DNA from: Isoetes taiwanensis
Taxonomy: Eukaryota > Streptophyta > Lycopodiopsida > Isoetales > Isoetaceae
Direction of reading: 5' to 3'
Length of the DNA: 64,000 bases
NCBI GenBank assembly: GCA_021234155.1
Contig: JAJEKV010000038.1
Location: 9,638,092 to 9,702,091 of the forward strand
Below are positions 23,889 through 35,520 of the stretch, piece by piece (position 1 is the first letter of the stretch; every line of letters starts with the position of its first letter). The notes under the pieces were generated by a model, which saw nothing but the letters and a program-made list of their open reading frames with translations, made no database searches and had not been told where the DNA came from. The translations under genes and the position numbers were made by a program.

Positions 23889-24108
23889 CTGAAAATCTAG
23901 ATTCCCCTCCCCCTAGTTTGCGCCATCAACCATCAACTACCTCACTATCTTGTACTATCTTCAAGTCTTACATCTGCAAAATGAAAGATACAAGATCAAC
24001 CATCAACCACATGCAAGCCCTCTCTTTGATAAAATTGATAAAATAACAAAATAACAAGATGCAATCTCCTCTCTGTGATGGAATAAAATTGACAAAATAA
24101 CAGTATTG

Positions 24109-24539
24109 GGGCGCCCGTAAATCGAGTCCGGGATGTGGTGTTTCCGGACTTTTTTTGTGGTGTTTCTGGCCACCGTTATCAGCCACTGTGCACTTCACAG
24201 TTTTAAGCCCAGAATCAACTGTTTTAGGTCATTTTTTGCTTGATCCGGCTCTATCTGAGCTCAAATCACTTCCTCTCTTCATCAAACTAGTGTTAAAGAG
24301 GAAGACAAAGCGATTGGAAGGGCTTTTGAAGCATTTCAAGCCGTCCAGGGAGCTGCAAGAAGGATCCGACCAAAGATTTTGGCTCCGCCGCGCAGTTTCG
24401 CGCTTGGTTTTTGGCCAGAAATACCACTTTTTGGCCAGAAACACCACTTCCAGAAGCATTGGGTGTTTCTGGACGTCCAGAAACACCATAGGCAAATTGT
24501 CCAGAAACACCGGATCCCGGACTCGATTTACGGGCGCCC
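24109..24539. mobile_element. Mutator-like MITE, 431 bp
   Basis: The ends are GGGCGCCCGTAAATCGAGTC and its exact inverted copy, continuing as a ~40-bp inverted repeat with few mismatches. The element is flanked by a perfect 9-bp target duplication ACAGTATTG (24100-24108 and 24540-24548). Long terminal inverted repeats and 9-bp duplications fit Mutator-like elements. The inner right half repeats the words ggtgtttctggac and gtccagaaacacc several times in both orientations. There is no coding capacity; apparent open frames of 60-148 codons cross its ends and are artefacts. Confidence 0.85.
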
Positions 24540-24548
24540 ACAGTATTG

Positions 24549-25352
24549 CAGAATCACACTTTAAGATATGCAGCTCCATTCCATTAGTATCAAATAAATA
24601 GAGGAGGAAATGCTTTGGACTGGGATCATAGTAACTAACTTGCATTACCATAAAAACTAAGCACGGCACTGATCAGATCGTCTGGAATGTAAGCAAATAG
24701 ATGCTTGCAGGTCTAAGTCTTGCACTTTACAGCTGTAGTAGAACCGGACAAAGATTAGGTAGTGTCTTGCATGTTGCTCCAAATTTTGCAAAATGCTCAT
24801 AAGTTTTGCAACAGAAAATCAAATTCGGCAAAAAAAACAGGCCTCAAGGAGAAAAAATTGCACAAATTTAACTGAAGCTCATGCTCAGATGCTCGTTAGA
24901 TATGCCTCAAAATGTATAAAGTGTTCTGCATGGAAAAATGTGTAAAGGGTTCTATGAATGGGTAAGACTGCGAAAGAAATTTTGCATAGAAATGCAAACG
25001 CCTCAAAGGATGGGGGGTGGTGCCGCAAAAACAGAGCAAAACAGAGCTAGCTATAGCGATACTTTTGGCTATGGTGGTGATATATAAGACGTCAAAAGTA
25101 AGGGGGCGGCGCCGCCTGGGTTGTTTTGAATCAAGAATCAGAACCTAGAAAAACAAGTAAGCCACAAAAACAAAGAAAACTTACAGAAAGCTTAGGAAAA
25201 CAAGAACCTACAGAAAGCTTGGGGGGACGACGTCGCCTGGCAGCTTTTCCAGCAGCCGAACAGAGTTTAAAACGGAGTTTCAAGCAGCCGTGTTTCATTT
25301 CAAACCTGTTTCAAAATATTTGGTTTCATCTTTATCAAATGTCCAATTTATG
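24549..25352. other. spacer, no gene seen
   Basis: No supportable coding region. The short repeat agaaagcttaggaaaacaag / agaaagcttggggg occurs near 25175-25220. Two small GC palindromes (ggcggcgccgcc at 25105, gacgacgtcgcc at 25226) are present. Confidence 0.45.
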
Positions 25353-25757
25353 TACCAGGGAAAATTCACCTCGAGAAAATTTCTCGAGGGAATTTCCCGC
25401 GACGGCACCGGGCGGCGCTCAGATGGCGAAGCCTGGGCGCCGGTGAATTTTTCGAGAGGTGAATTTTCCCAGACGTAAAGTTAGGGGGAGGTGATTTCCC
25501 CCGGCCTAGATTAAAACAATTAATATCCTGCCGCTCGCTTCCTCTTCTCCAGCGTTGGCTCTGCTCTGTTTCAACAGGGCTGATAATTACTTTTGTATTC
25601 GTGACGTCGCCACGTGGCAAGGAAATCACCTCCCCCCAACTTTACATTGGGAAATGTGCCCCTGCAGGCCCTTATGTGGGAGGGGCTCACCAGGCCTACG
25701 TGGGAGGGGCTCGCCAGGCCCTTATCCCACGTAAGGGCCTGCAGGGGCACATTACCC
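25353..25757. repeat. cluster of three adjacent fold-back structures
   Basis: Three inverted repeats lie side by side. Pair 1 joins 25356-25380 (cagggaaaattcacctcgag) and about 25441-25472. Pair 2 joins about 25475-25500 (gtaaagttagggggaggtga) and 25620-25648. Pair 3 joins about 25654-25677 (aatgtgcccctgcaggccct) and 25731-25756, and its interior repeats gtgggaggggctc. They look like small fold-back transposons inserted next to each other; no clear target duplications were found. Confidence 0.55.
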
Positions 25758-27064
25758 TTAACTTCTAATGTCGTGGCTATCAAACAATTGCATCTTTCAT
25801 ACCGTTACTGTAACATATTTTGCATGCCCCATAATTATCATATCCCATATTTTTCCACTCCCGCTTATTTTTCCGCTACCCTTACTTGCTTCACTATTGC
25901 ATTGATGTGGTTTGTTAGCTCTAATACTACATTATAGGGGCATACTTTTTTATGATTATGGCAGACATGCATAGCTACAACCAATATTTTGCATTTATGA
26001 CTGACTCAAATACCTATAACAAATAGGACTTGAGTACATCAAGAGGCAACTCAAACATTGCAGCATCATTACACTGAGATGGTACATATTATACTTCTTG
26101 TGCATATCAAGACTTAAGGAGCCAGATGTATTGCATTCGGGGAGCAAGGATGAGAAGTATGATTATAAGTTGCTGGACGAATAGTAAAATCTCTCTCCTT
26201 GAAGATATGTAGTACCTACAAAAACTATGGCTACATTTGTTTCACATTTTTTGGCTTAACTATGCTTTTGCATTTTTATTAGTTTCTATGCATACTACTA
26301 TCTTCATCATATTTAGGATAATTGATTACAGTAGGGACTTGTTTATGCATTATGTATAATCAAAACAAAGTTAGATACTTAAAATAAACACCATAAGAAG
26401 CTACATGCCAAGGATTAAGTTGCAAGTAGATAGCACGTCCATATCACAGACATAGACATGTATTCTATGAAGAGTTTTTTAAAGGTAAATTTAGAAAACC
26501 CTCGAAACCATCCGTAAAAAAACCCTCCAAAAATTTGCACTCAATGAATGCCTACAAAAGTAGGGCAGACTGTTCCACACTCCCCTTGCCATGTCAAAAG
26601 TAGCTAATTGTGAAAAGGCATAGCAAGCATACAATTAGTCAGCTTTGCCTTCAGAGTATTTGAGATAAAATATCTTCCTCTGCATACTTATTGTATTTAA
26701 AGACTTCCATGGCATAATAAAGAGTCTACCAAAGTGCCCACATTAAAAGTATATTATTGACTTCAAACGACCATCAAACTCAATCTACAAAACCAGTAGT
26801 GCCAATATGTGTTTGTTGCCACAAACTCAATCTCAAAAACAAGTAATGCCATTATGTGTTTGTTGCTCTGGTACTAATTTCCTTGTTCCTCTTGACATAA
26901 GTTCCTTGATTGCCTTCCGACCAGAGAGCCAGTCATCTATACAACTGCGACAAATCTTGTGAATTTGCATATTATACATACAGTGTATGAAGCAAAGATC
27001 TTTAATACATTTCAGATTGTTTTTCATATAGTTTTGCCATATCTCACAGGAATTTCATTTAATA
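25758..27064. other. AT-rich spacer with a 48-bp tandem duplication
   Basis: No gene is supportable. A diverged tandem duplication (caaactcaatctMaaaa... to tgtgtttgttgc) occupies 26776-26822 and 26824-26868. The rest is AT-rich with short open frames. Confidence 0.5.
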
Positions 27065-27094
27065 CTAGTAATGGGTGCCCGGCGTTGCCGGGCA
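27065..27094 (-). mobile_element. Helitron 3' terminus, second copy
   Basis: On the minus strand the 8-bp stem TGCCCGGC/GCCGGGCA (27094-27076, loop AAC) is followed by ACCCATTA and CTAG (27068-27065), with T next. This is the same hairpin and spacing as at 1101-1130, in the same orientation. The element body therefore lies at higher coordinates. A candidate 5' end is at 51365. Confidence 0.74.
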
Positions 27095-27305
27095 TAAATA
27101 CGATTATATTGTAGGTAGCCATGTTGTAAACAAGTTATTAAAATTCGAAATAATGAAAATGAGAGAAGGGAGATGATTTTAGCTTATATGATTTAAAGGT
27201 TGGTGCATTTCATGCTTGAACAATGTTCATGGGAGCATGAGGGAATGAGTTGAACTTTGAATTTGCGGAATATGGAGCTGCATCTTGAGAATGTGGTCTA
27301 GTAAT

Positions 27306-27333
27306 GTAAGTTTGTTTGTGGGTTGTTCAACAT
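27306..27333 (+). repeat. possible LINE-A target-site duplication, left
   Basis: The 28-bp sequence gtaagtttgtttgtgggttg... matches 42148-42175 at 26 of 28 positions. The two copies bracket the LINE-A element. They could be an old target duplication, although 36 bases separate the poly(A) tail from the right copy. Confidence 0.35.
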
Positions 27334-27336
27334 TGA

Positions 27337-28928
27337 ATGTTCAAGAACAAAATGGACGAGGGCGGCGAAGAAGCGGACGCGGCTGCCGGATTTCGACCAG
27401 GGTCCGACCCAGGTGCAATCAACGGGGCCCTATGGCCCCCGAATCCCCCTGCCAACGCCAGTGCAGGCAGGACAACAGCAATCCGGGAGACCTCAGGGGT
27501 CTGCAAATCGTCCCCTGCCGATGGGGTTTTCAACAGTTCTGACCCAAAAATTGGGGCTTTTTCCCTGCATAAGGTAAACCATCCTGCCATTGCTTCAGAT
27601 AAGAATCTAGGATCAGCAGCCATCCGGCAGACCTCAGGGGTCTGCAAATCGTCCCCTGCCAATGGGGTTTTCAACATTTCTTACCCAAAAATTGGGGCTT
27701 TTGCTCTGCATAAGGAAAACCATCATGCCATTGCTTCAGATAAGAATCTAGGATCATTTGCAGCAGCCCCTGCTCCACATAGTACAAATCATTCCCCAAA
27801 GGGCAAGGGAGTAGGTAAGGCATTAGCAGGGGAAGATTTGGCCTCCAAGGCAAGTGTGAGTGCCATCAGTGCCATCCGAAAATTGAAAACTGCAATGATA
27901 GGGGCAGGGACAGGAGATAGTGCAGGTGGGCAGAAAAAATTCACACAGTGCAACAGATCAGATTCATCCATGGTATCTTCTCCGATGGAAGAAGCAGAAA
28001 CCGAATTAAACGAAAAAGAACTAGATGCAAATAAAAATTTAGCAGAGACGAAGCACCAACAAGGCTCTAAGGAAACGCCCTAGGCTTACAGTTCACCCGC
28101 ACCACATGCCCCTAGGCATAGAGCAATCAACGAAATCGATAAGATCATGATGGAGGCTGAAGCAGATGATAATCAAGCATTCCCAAAGGACATAAACAGA
28201 GGTAAGAGTTTTCCCTCTACATCAGTAGATAATGTGATCTTTCAGAACCAGAAACAGGAAAGTGTAGCAAACAAAGTAAGAGTAGGGGAAGATCGGGGCC
28301 CGGCTAGAGGTAATGCAAGGAGTAATGCAAGGGAGGCTTGGAAAAACAATGACACGATAGCAAGAGTTAATAAGCCTAGATTCTCAGAGTGGATAAAGAA
28401 TAAGATGCCAAAGGCTTGACTAGGAGTTTGAGAGTAGAGGCTGACACTTAAAATAGTAGAAGCGGGGTTTTGCACAAGATCCGGGCAAACCGAACAAAGG
28501 CCAACTTAAAGAAAATGAAACCGAAAGTCTTTGGAAATATGGAAGTAGACGAGGAGTCTAACTATCCAATAGCGAGAGATAGATCATGGTATGCACGTAA
28601 AAAGGTGATGGAGAACCCGGTATCACGACCGTCATTGGTTTCTTTACAGGAGGATTCCCGGACCTCTAAAACTGGAATATGGCTCTCAAAGACACTGAAG
28701 AAATTAGGTGTACCTCAACACGAATCGCTAAAGGCACGGGAAGTAACTTCTTTCTCATTCTTTTTGATAGCGAAGCGATGGTAGATAAGGTGGTGTCGCA
28801 TGATGGAGACTCATTCATGGGAGAATACATTTTATATCAATATTACTCACGGCTTCTCTCCCCATCAAATCTCGGCCATCAAAATTCCGTGGTTGGTTAG
28901 AGATCGAACACTTACCTCCGACATGTTG
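27337..28928 (+). pseudogene. LINE-A ORF1, 5' part
   Basis: Starts at ATG 27337 or the in-frame ATG at 27352 (MDEGGEEADAAAG). The N-terminal part contains two 47-residue repeats. Further on it resembles the N-terminal RNA-binding region (DUF4283-like) of plant LINE ORF1 and gag-like proteins: FFLILFDSEAMVDKVVSHDG followed by IKIPWLVRDRTLTSDML. Stops at 28081 and 28417 and frame changes before 28470 and 28679 break it. The frame is then cut at 28928 by the CACTA-like element and resumes at 37314. Confidence 0.72.
27475..27756 (+). repeat. 141-bp in-frame tandem repeat in LINE-A ORF1
   Basis: Two copies with a period of 141 bp (47 codons) encode nearly identical peptides containing TSGVCKSSPADGVFNSSDPK and AIASDKNLGS. 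Because the period is a multiple of three, the repeat keeps the ORF1 frame and was probably expressed. Confidence 0.88.
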
Positions 28929-28944
28929 CACAACAAGAGAATGG

Positions 28945-29165
28945 ACATTTAGCGGCGTGGGCTGCGGCGTGCGTGCGGCGTGACGTTGCAAATAAGCGTC
29001 ACCATGCGGCGTCACGTCGCGGAACACGTCGCATCGCGACGTGTGGTGCGACGTCGACAATGACGCGGGCGGATCCGTCACGCCAGTGCCACGCGTCTTA
29101 ATTACCGCCGCATCGCGGCGTCACTTTTGTGCGACGTGGCGATCGCGCGGGACGCCTGTTGGGCG
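28945..29165. repeat. left subterminal GACGTCGC-rich island
   Basis: Within 220 bp, words such as gcggcgt, gacgtcg and acgtcgc recur many times in both orientations. The GC content stands out against the AT-rich surroundings. Position just inside the left terminal repeat fits subterminal binding sites of a CACTA-type transposase. Confidence 0.7.
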
Positions 29166-29174
29166 TCTAGTGTA

Positions 29175-31890
29175 CTTTGTTCTTTTGGAGAACAAGGGTG
29201 GTCTTCCCGCCACTAAAAGTTGGTCCCCGTGGTAATGTCGATATTCGAGTCCATTGGAAGAGCCAAATCATGGTTTTGGAGAGGGAAATTGCTCGCCCAT
29301 CGCTGTGGCCTTCAGAAGAGAACTTTTGTGGCGGCATGTGAGCTCTGGAAGACTTCGGAGCTATTTCATCGCGGCACCAACACCGCATATCCTAGTGAAA
29401 TGTTTTTTCTCATGTCTGCACCGCTGACGCGTAACCGCTTTGTCAAAATTCCACCTTTTTCGATGCGAATTTTTTAGTTATGCTTTCTTTTGCATTCATG
29501 CTTCATAAATTCGTAATTAATGCATGGTATGGAATTAAATTCTGATTTTTGTCGGGTTGGCTTCCTAGGTCATCCCAAAGATAGAGGCAAATTTTAGAAT
29601 TTCGGATAAAGTTCGATCAAATAGGTAGCATTGGAACGGTCTAGGCACTGTTGTTGGGCAAGAGTAAAGACATTCATAAATTCTGTAATTAATGCATAGT
29701 AAGGAATTAAATTCTGATTTTTTGTCAGCAGGCTTCCTAAGTCATCCCCAACGTACATGCCAGTTTTCAAAATTTCCGGACAAGGTTTAGATCAAAGTGT
29801 TTGCATTAGTGCGGTTAGGGCGACTGTTGTTAGGCAAAACCGAGGCCGCACATTTGCTCAAGTCAAACAAGGCGAGGGACCTTGCAAGGTCGCCTCATTA
29901 GAGGGGAGAGTCCTAACCCCAAGAGGCGAGCCACAAAAAGTTTCCGAGGTGCCTTTCTGGCGGCGCTCCCGGAGGGGCCGTGACGCTAAAGACCACACTC
30001 CGGGATCTCGGTTCCCCTATCCGGCCGTTGAATCCTTTGTTCAAGGGCCCTGGCTCGATAAGGTCCAAAAAATCCAACATCCGTCGGGAGAACTTATCAA
30101 ACCGCGCGGCGGCCCCCTGCGGTCGGCAGGTGTAGAAACCAAAGTGTTTTGTCGTTCGGACATTGCGGAGGCTCGAATGGCGATTCGACTTCGCCACATC
30201 GTCCGGGAGGCCGAAATTACCTTAGAGACCAAGTTGCACTGGCCGGGTTTGCAAAAAGAAAGAAACACTTACGCCCCTACGTTGCGGTATTTGGCGACCA
30301 CCTCCTAGGCCAATTGACTACGAGTGTGTTGGACATGAGATAGTTTGACGCCTTCCTCGAGAAGAGGTGGTCTTCGGCCACTTAAACTTGGTCCCCGAGG
30401 ACAATGTCGACATTCCGAGTCCATTGGCAGAGCCGAATCACGATCCGGAGAGAGGGAAGGTGTCGTCGCCCGGGGCCGGGAGAGGACTTTTGGGGCAAGC
30501 CGCCTGTGTGGTTTTAGGGTCCTGCTCGCATCAACACCACCCCTCACGTCAAGACACGCGCCAAGGTCCTAGTCGAATCGACAAGGATAGAGCCTCCGAA
30601 ATGTAAACCCTATGAGTTGCCAGGTTCTAGCAGGGTTTGCGTTTTGGGTGCCGAGTTTTGGTCTTTTGCACTTGGGACGTGGCCGATAAGATGCAGTTGA
30701 GAATGCGAAGCAAGGGGAACTGACGGAATGGAGTTTGGATCTATACTCCTCCCATTGTGGCAGTTAGAAGTAAAGGGCAGCTTTTGCAGTAGCAAGACAT
30801 TCATAAATTCGTAATTAATGCATAGTACGGAATTAAATTCTGATTTTTTGTCAGCAGGCTTCCTAAGTCATCGCCAACATACAGGCCAGTTTTCAAAATT
30901 TCCGGACAAGGTTTAGATCAAAGTGTTTGCATTAGAACGGTCCGGGCAGCCTGTTGTTGGGCAGCCGAGCTGGCACACTTGCCCAAGTCAAACAAGGCCA
31001 GGACCTTGCAAGGCCGTCTCATTAGAGGGGAGAGTCCGAACCCCAAGAGGCGAGCCCCAAAAAGTTTCCCGAGGCAGCCTTTCCTGGCAGCGCTCCCCCG
31101 GGGGGCCGTACGCTAAAGACCACACTCCCGGATCTCGGTTCCCCTATCCGACCGTTGAATCCTTCGTTCAAGGGCCCTGTCTCGATAAGGTCCAAAAAAA
31201 TCCAACATCCGTCCGGGAGAACTTATCAAACCGCTGGCCGTCCCCGGTCGTCAACCGTGTAGAAACCAAAGTGTTTTGTCGTTCGGACATTGCGGAGGCT
31301 CCGGAATGGCGATTCGACTTTGCCACATCGTCCGGGAGGCCGAAATTACCCTAGAGACCAAGTTGCACGGTCAGTTTTGCAAAAGAAAGAAACACTTACG
31401 CCCTACGTTGCAGTATTCGACAGCCACCTCCTAGGCCAATTGACTACGAGTGTGTTGGACATGAGATAGTTTGACGCTACCTCGAGAAGGGGTGGTCTTT
31501 TGGCCATGAAACTTGGTCCCCAGGGCAATGTCGACGTTCCGAGTCCATTGGCGAGCCAATCACAATTCCTCGAGAGGGGAAGTTGCCCGTCCGCCGCCGT
31601 GGCCTTTCTGAGAGGACTTTTGGGGCAAGCCGCCTTGTGGTGGTTTTAGGGTCCGTGCTCGGGCGCCAACACCCCCCCCACGCCAAGACACGGCCAAAGG
31701 TCCTAGTCGAATCGACAAGGATAGAGCCTCCAAACGTAAACCCTATGAGTTGCCAGGTTCTAGCAGGGTTTGCGTTTTGGATGCCGAGTTTTGGTCCTTT
31801 GCACTTGGGACTTGGCCGATAAGATGCAGTTGAGAACGCGAAGCAAGGGAAACTGAGGGAATGGAGTTTGGACCTTTATTCCAAAATCTG
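29175..31890 (+). repeat. ~1.1-kb head-to-tail tandem repeat array
   Basis: Two full units, 29665-30793 and 30794-about 31885 (period about 1130 bp), start with agacattcataaattc and include shared blocks such as ttgcaaggycgyctcattag and gggttttagggtcc. A partial 3' half-unit (29175-29400) and a diverged 5' fragment (about 29505-29660) precede them. Small indels prevent any long shared reading frame; open frames up to 183 codons are not conserved between units. The units are not LTR-like: no TG...CA ends or primer site were seen. Confidence 0.82.
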
Positions 31891-34330
31891 GACCGTATAT
31901 AGCGATCCTCGTTTGTGGGGTATGCATGTACAAGTTTTTGTATACTGTATATTAAGGTTTACAAAATACTATAAGGTTTGAGAGAATATACTTAATGGTG
32001 TTAATTTTGTACATGTATTGTAAATATATTTTGTAAATATATTTTTGGGGCTCTCGCTGCCCTACGTAACCCCCCGTGTGAATATGCACCCAAACCAAAG
32101 GGGGTTTAAGGGGGATTTTAATTTAAATGTGTTAAATGCAATGGTTTGTGTTAATAATGTTAATGGTAGTTGTGTGTTGATTGTTGTATTAAAAAAATTT
32201 TTGGGCCCTTCGGGCCCTAACTAAAGCAAACATAGGTAAACTTTATGGGCCAGTTTATGTAAGTATGTAAGTGCCAAGAAATATACACTATAGAGGTTGT
32301 TTATGTAAGTACATAAGTGCCAAAAAATAACCAACTGTAAGAATATGGTGATACTCTTACATGAGGTACATACAAGAACGTTTGAAATTGGTATGATGCA
32401 AACTTCTCTTGGCAACAAACTAGTCAGCTACCAGTATGATGCTAGTGTCCACAAGAAGAGTCTCTTGGTTGTCCTATGTGCTAAAATCATTATGCTTATT
32501 ATTACAGACATGTGAGGCTTCCTCCAATTGGTGTTATGCAATCTTGCTATGGTAATGTTAATAAGATATTAGTGCCCACTAAAAGGAAATACTATATACT
32601 TAGACTTGAAATATTCCACAAAAGAGTCACATGGTGATTGCAGCATTATATTTTGTTAACAAACTTATATATGTGAAAAAGCGAGGTCCCTATCATTATC
32701 TACTCATTTTCATAGGAAATCGAACTTAGGCATGAACCAAAGTGAAGAGAAGGACAACCAACTGGAGTTGTGTTTTAAGGGCGAGATATACAACCACCGG
32801 TTTCTAAAGTTGCTACTACAAAATACTAAATCTCACGTGTTATAACACCGCTTTAGTGCCCGAATCCACAAAAATCTGTAGCCGTTGAAATGGCATTTCA
32901 AAGAATTGATTTATGATCATCATCCAAAAGCAGAAAGACTTCTAAGATATCCAAAAACAACGGCCAAAACAATGCACCACGAAGAAAACAATGCACTTCT
33001 TGTTACATATAATGCCGATTAGGTGTTTTGGTGGCACCCAACAAGATGAAGCAAAGCTAAGAAGACAAAATCCGGCATTTACAAAGTGATGAAAGCAACA
33101 ACAACCGCCATGAGTTGCTTCTCACGCAATGAGAGATGCTTGTATGCATTTTGCCTTAAGGCTCTCGAGACGTTTGTTTTTAGGCAATTCCTTAATGTTG
33201 AGATATGTTATAAGCATAAACGAATAAGTAATATTACATATCAAATGCTTGCCTTTGTACTATAATCATCTCGCTCGGATATTTGTTGTAGGAATCTCGA
33301 TTTTGTGTCCGCATATCCTCATAAGCTTGGCCAATCGATGCGAACATATAAATAGATTTCTAATGCATCGTAACAACACTAAGATGGATGTACGGATGAG
33401 AACTAACTTCTGAGTACCTCAATCTCCGATAGAAATGCTTGGCCTCCTCATTCTTAGCCTTGAGGGGGTTTCACTTAGCTCAAGAATTGCCCCGGCATGA
33501 CAACGGGATTTTATATCGCCAAAATAGTTGGATGCTAGATTTTTCTCGCTATGAACCATACCTATCTGAAGCATCCAATCTTTGCCTCAATTTAGCAATC
33601 TCGCCGCCGGAGACGGAATCCTGAGTAAATGATGATTCTTGTATCTTTAAAAGAGACCGGAAATTTGCAATAGTGATCGGGGAGCAAGGATCAACTAGAA
33701 AAGCTATGCCGATGAGACTAGTTTTAGCAAACGCAAAGAGCAAGGAGGCATCCATTTGCGGCCCTGTCTCTATAGATATCTATTGGTAAGCGAATCTCGT
33801 ATGCTTTAATCGGCCGGTGGTGGTCGCTATCGGATCTAAAAGCGTGTTCGCGTTGATGCTTACGCGGAGGATTTCACGGCATTTAGGTAAGGCTCTATTG
33901 ATTCTGTTGGGTTTTCCCCTCTTTGCTTAACTTTCGGTATCAAATCCCACGCTATGAGAAGGACCATGCTAGGGGCTCCAAACCTTTTGTTTTTCAGTAT
34001 GGCCAGATTGCTTCCTTTAACCGTTCCACACATTGCTTTTCGCTTCGGCATTACGCTCAAAAAATGACACCCCAATCTCATCTTTACGGATTGAATAGCA
34101 AGCCTCAACAAACCCTAAAAGAAACCCTAAAAGACTAATCCACACCCACCAAAAAAAGCCACCCACGATTTTGCCCTTTTTCTAAAATCAACGGCTAACA
34201 AAAGGGTGCACTCTAGAAGTACTATTTATGCGCATGGATGAATCTGACCACCAAATCATATGAAAACCTTAGAGAAAACAAGTACAAAAAAACAAAAAAA
34301 ACCCCTATTATAATGCTACATATTGCGGTA
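31890..34330. other. AT-rich interior of the CACTA-like element
   Basis: No domain-bearing frame was found. A small hairpin gggccc-ttc-gggccc is at 32203-32217. Minus-strand frames at 33549-33755 and 33860-34111 are short and unrecognised; I cannot exclude that they are remnants of a transposase gene. Confidence 0.45.
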
Positions 34331-34795
34331 GCAAGACATTCATAAATTCGTAATTAATGCATAGTGCGGAATTAAATTTCGATTTTTTGTCGTGAGGCTT
34401 CCTAAGTCATCGCCAACATCTGAGGCCAGTTTTCAAAATTTTAGGACAAGGTTTAGATCAAAGTGTTTGCATTAGAACGGTCCAGGGCAGCTGTTGTTAG
34501 GCGGCCGAAATGGGCACACTTGCCCAAGTCAAACAAGGCGAGGACCTTGCAAGGCCATCTCATTAGAGGGGAGAGTCCAGAACCCCAAGAGGGCGAGCCC
34601 CAAAAAAGTTTCCCCGCGTGACCTTTCTGGCGGCGCTCCCGGGGCCGTGACGCTAAAGACCACACTCCCCGGATCTCGGTTCCCTATCCGGCCCGTTGAA
34701 TCCTTCGTTCAAGGGCCCCGTCTCGATAAGGTCCAAAAATCCAACATCCGGCCCGGGAGAACTTATCAAACCGCCACCCTGGGCTCAAACATTCG
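34331..34795 (+). repeat. third, truncated unit of the 1.1-kb repeat
   Basis: Starts with gcaagacattcataaattcg and follows the other units through the gggagaacttatcaaaccgc phrase, then diverges at about 34780. It is separated from the main array by about 2.4 kb of unrelated DNA. Confidence 0.82.
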
Positions 34796-34934
34796 TAAGT
34801 AGTAGCAATAGAAGATTGGTTAAACCGGAATGCGATTTTGATTGCATATATGGCTCGGGGAATGTCCAAATTAGCATAAGGACAAACTTTCATGACCATC
34901 GGATGAAAAAAAAAGGCACCAAAAAAATTAAAAG

Positions 34935-35080
34935 TGTTAGACGTCGCTATATCAAAAATCGTCGCGGACCGCCGCATGCGACGTTAAATCGTATATACGA
35001 TTTTGAAATCGTATATAACGATTTCAAAATTACGTCGCGATGCGACGTCGCACGACGTCGCGACGCCGGTGTTTTTCGAT
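34935..35080. repeat. internal GACGTCGC island with palindromes
   Basis: Contains gacgtcg words like the two subterminal islands, plus two near-perfect AT palindromes (aaatcgtatatacgatttt and gaaatcgtatataacgattt). An internal island suggests a nested or rearranged terminal region of a related element. Confidence 0.6.
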
Positions 35081-35237
35081 CCGCGGGCCGTCTTTTCCGG
35101 GACCATTCCTAGGCTTCCTTCTATCGACTATTTTGGCGATCTTGAGCTCTCGACCTTGAGCGACTTGCAAGCACTCTTTTTAAGGTTAGTAGATCATGGT
35201 TTTGGATTGAATGGTTTTGGATTGAATGATTTAGTGT

Positions 35238-35520
35238 AGATTTCAATTTTTTTTTTCTATCTCTTTCCTTTTTTTTCTTCTTCTTGTTTCTTCATTCTTC
35301 TTCTTTTTCCTTCTTTCCTCATTTCTTTCTTCGATTCTTCCCTTATTTCACTCTTCCATTCTTCCATTCTTCTATCTTCTTCCATTTCATTCTCTTATTT
35401 CTTCCATTCTTCTCTTTCTTCCCCTAATTTCTTTTTTCTCCTCTTTCCCCTTCTCTTCTTTCTCCCACCCTTCTCTTCTTCTTTGATTCATTCATTTTTT
35501 TTCTTTCTTGTTTTACTATT
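35238..35520. repeat. TC-rich low-complexity tract
   Basis: Nearly pure pyrimidine on the plus strand, built from ttcttctt, cttccattc and tttcttcc words. No coding or RNA signal. A T-rich run of about 25 bases follows at 35855-35878. Confidence 0.8.

Noticed and set aside
24155-24669. Open frames of 146-148 codons across the Mutator-like MITE
   Set aside because: They run through both terminal inverted repeats and the flanking host DNA, and their peptides only reflect the repeated GGTGTTTCTGG words.
29757-30308. A 183-codon open frame in the 1.1-kb repeat
   Set aside because: The equivalent frame is broken by small indels in the neighbouring unit, so it is not conserved coding sequence.
29665-31885. 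LTRs of an LTR retrotransposon
   Set aside because: The two 1.1-kb copies are directly adjacent with nothing between them; there is no TG...CA border, primer-binding site, polypurine tract or gag-pol sequence nearby.
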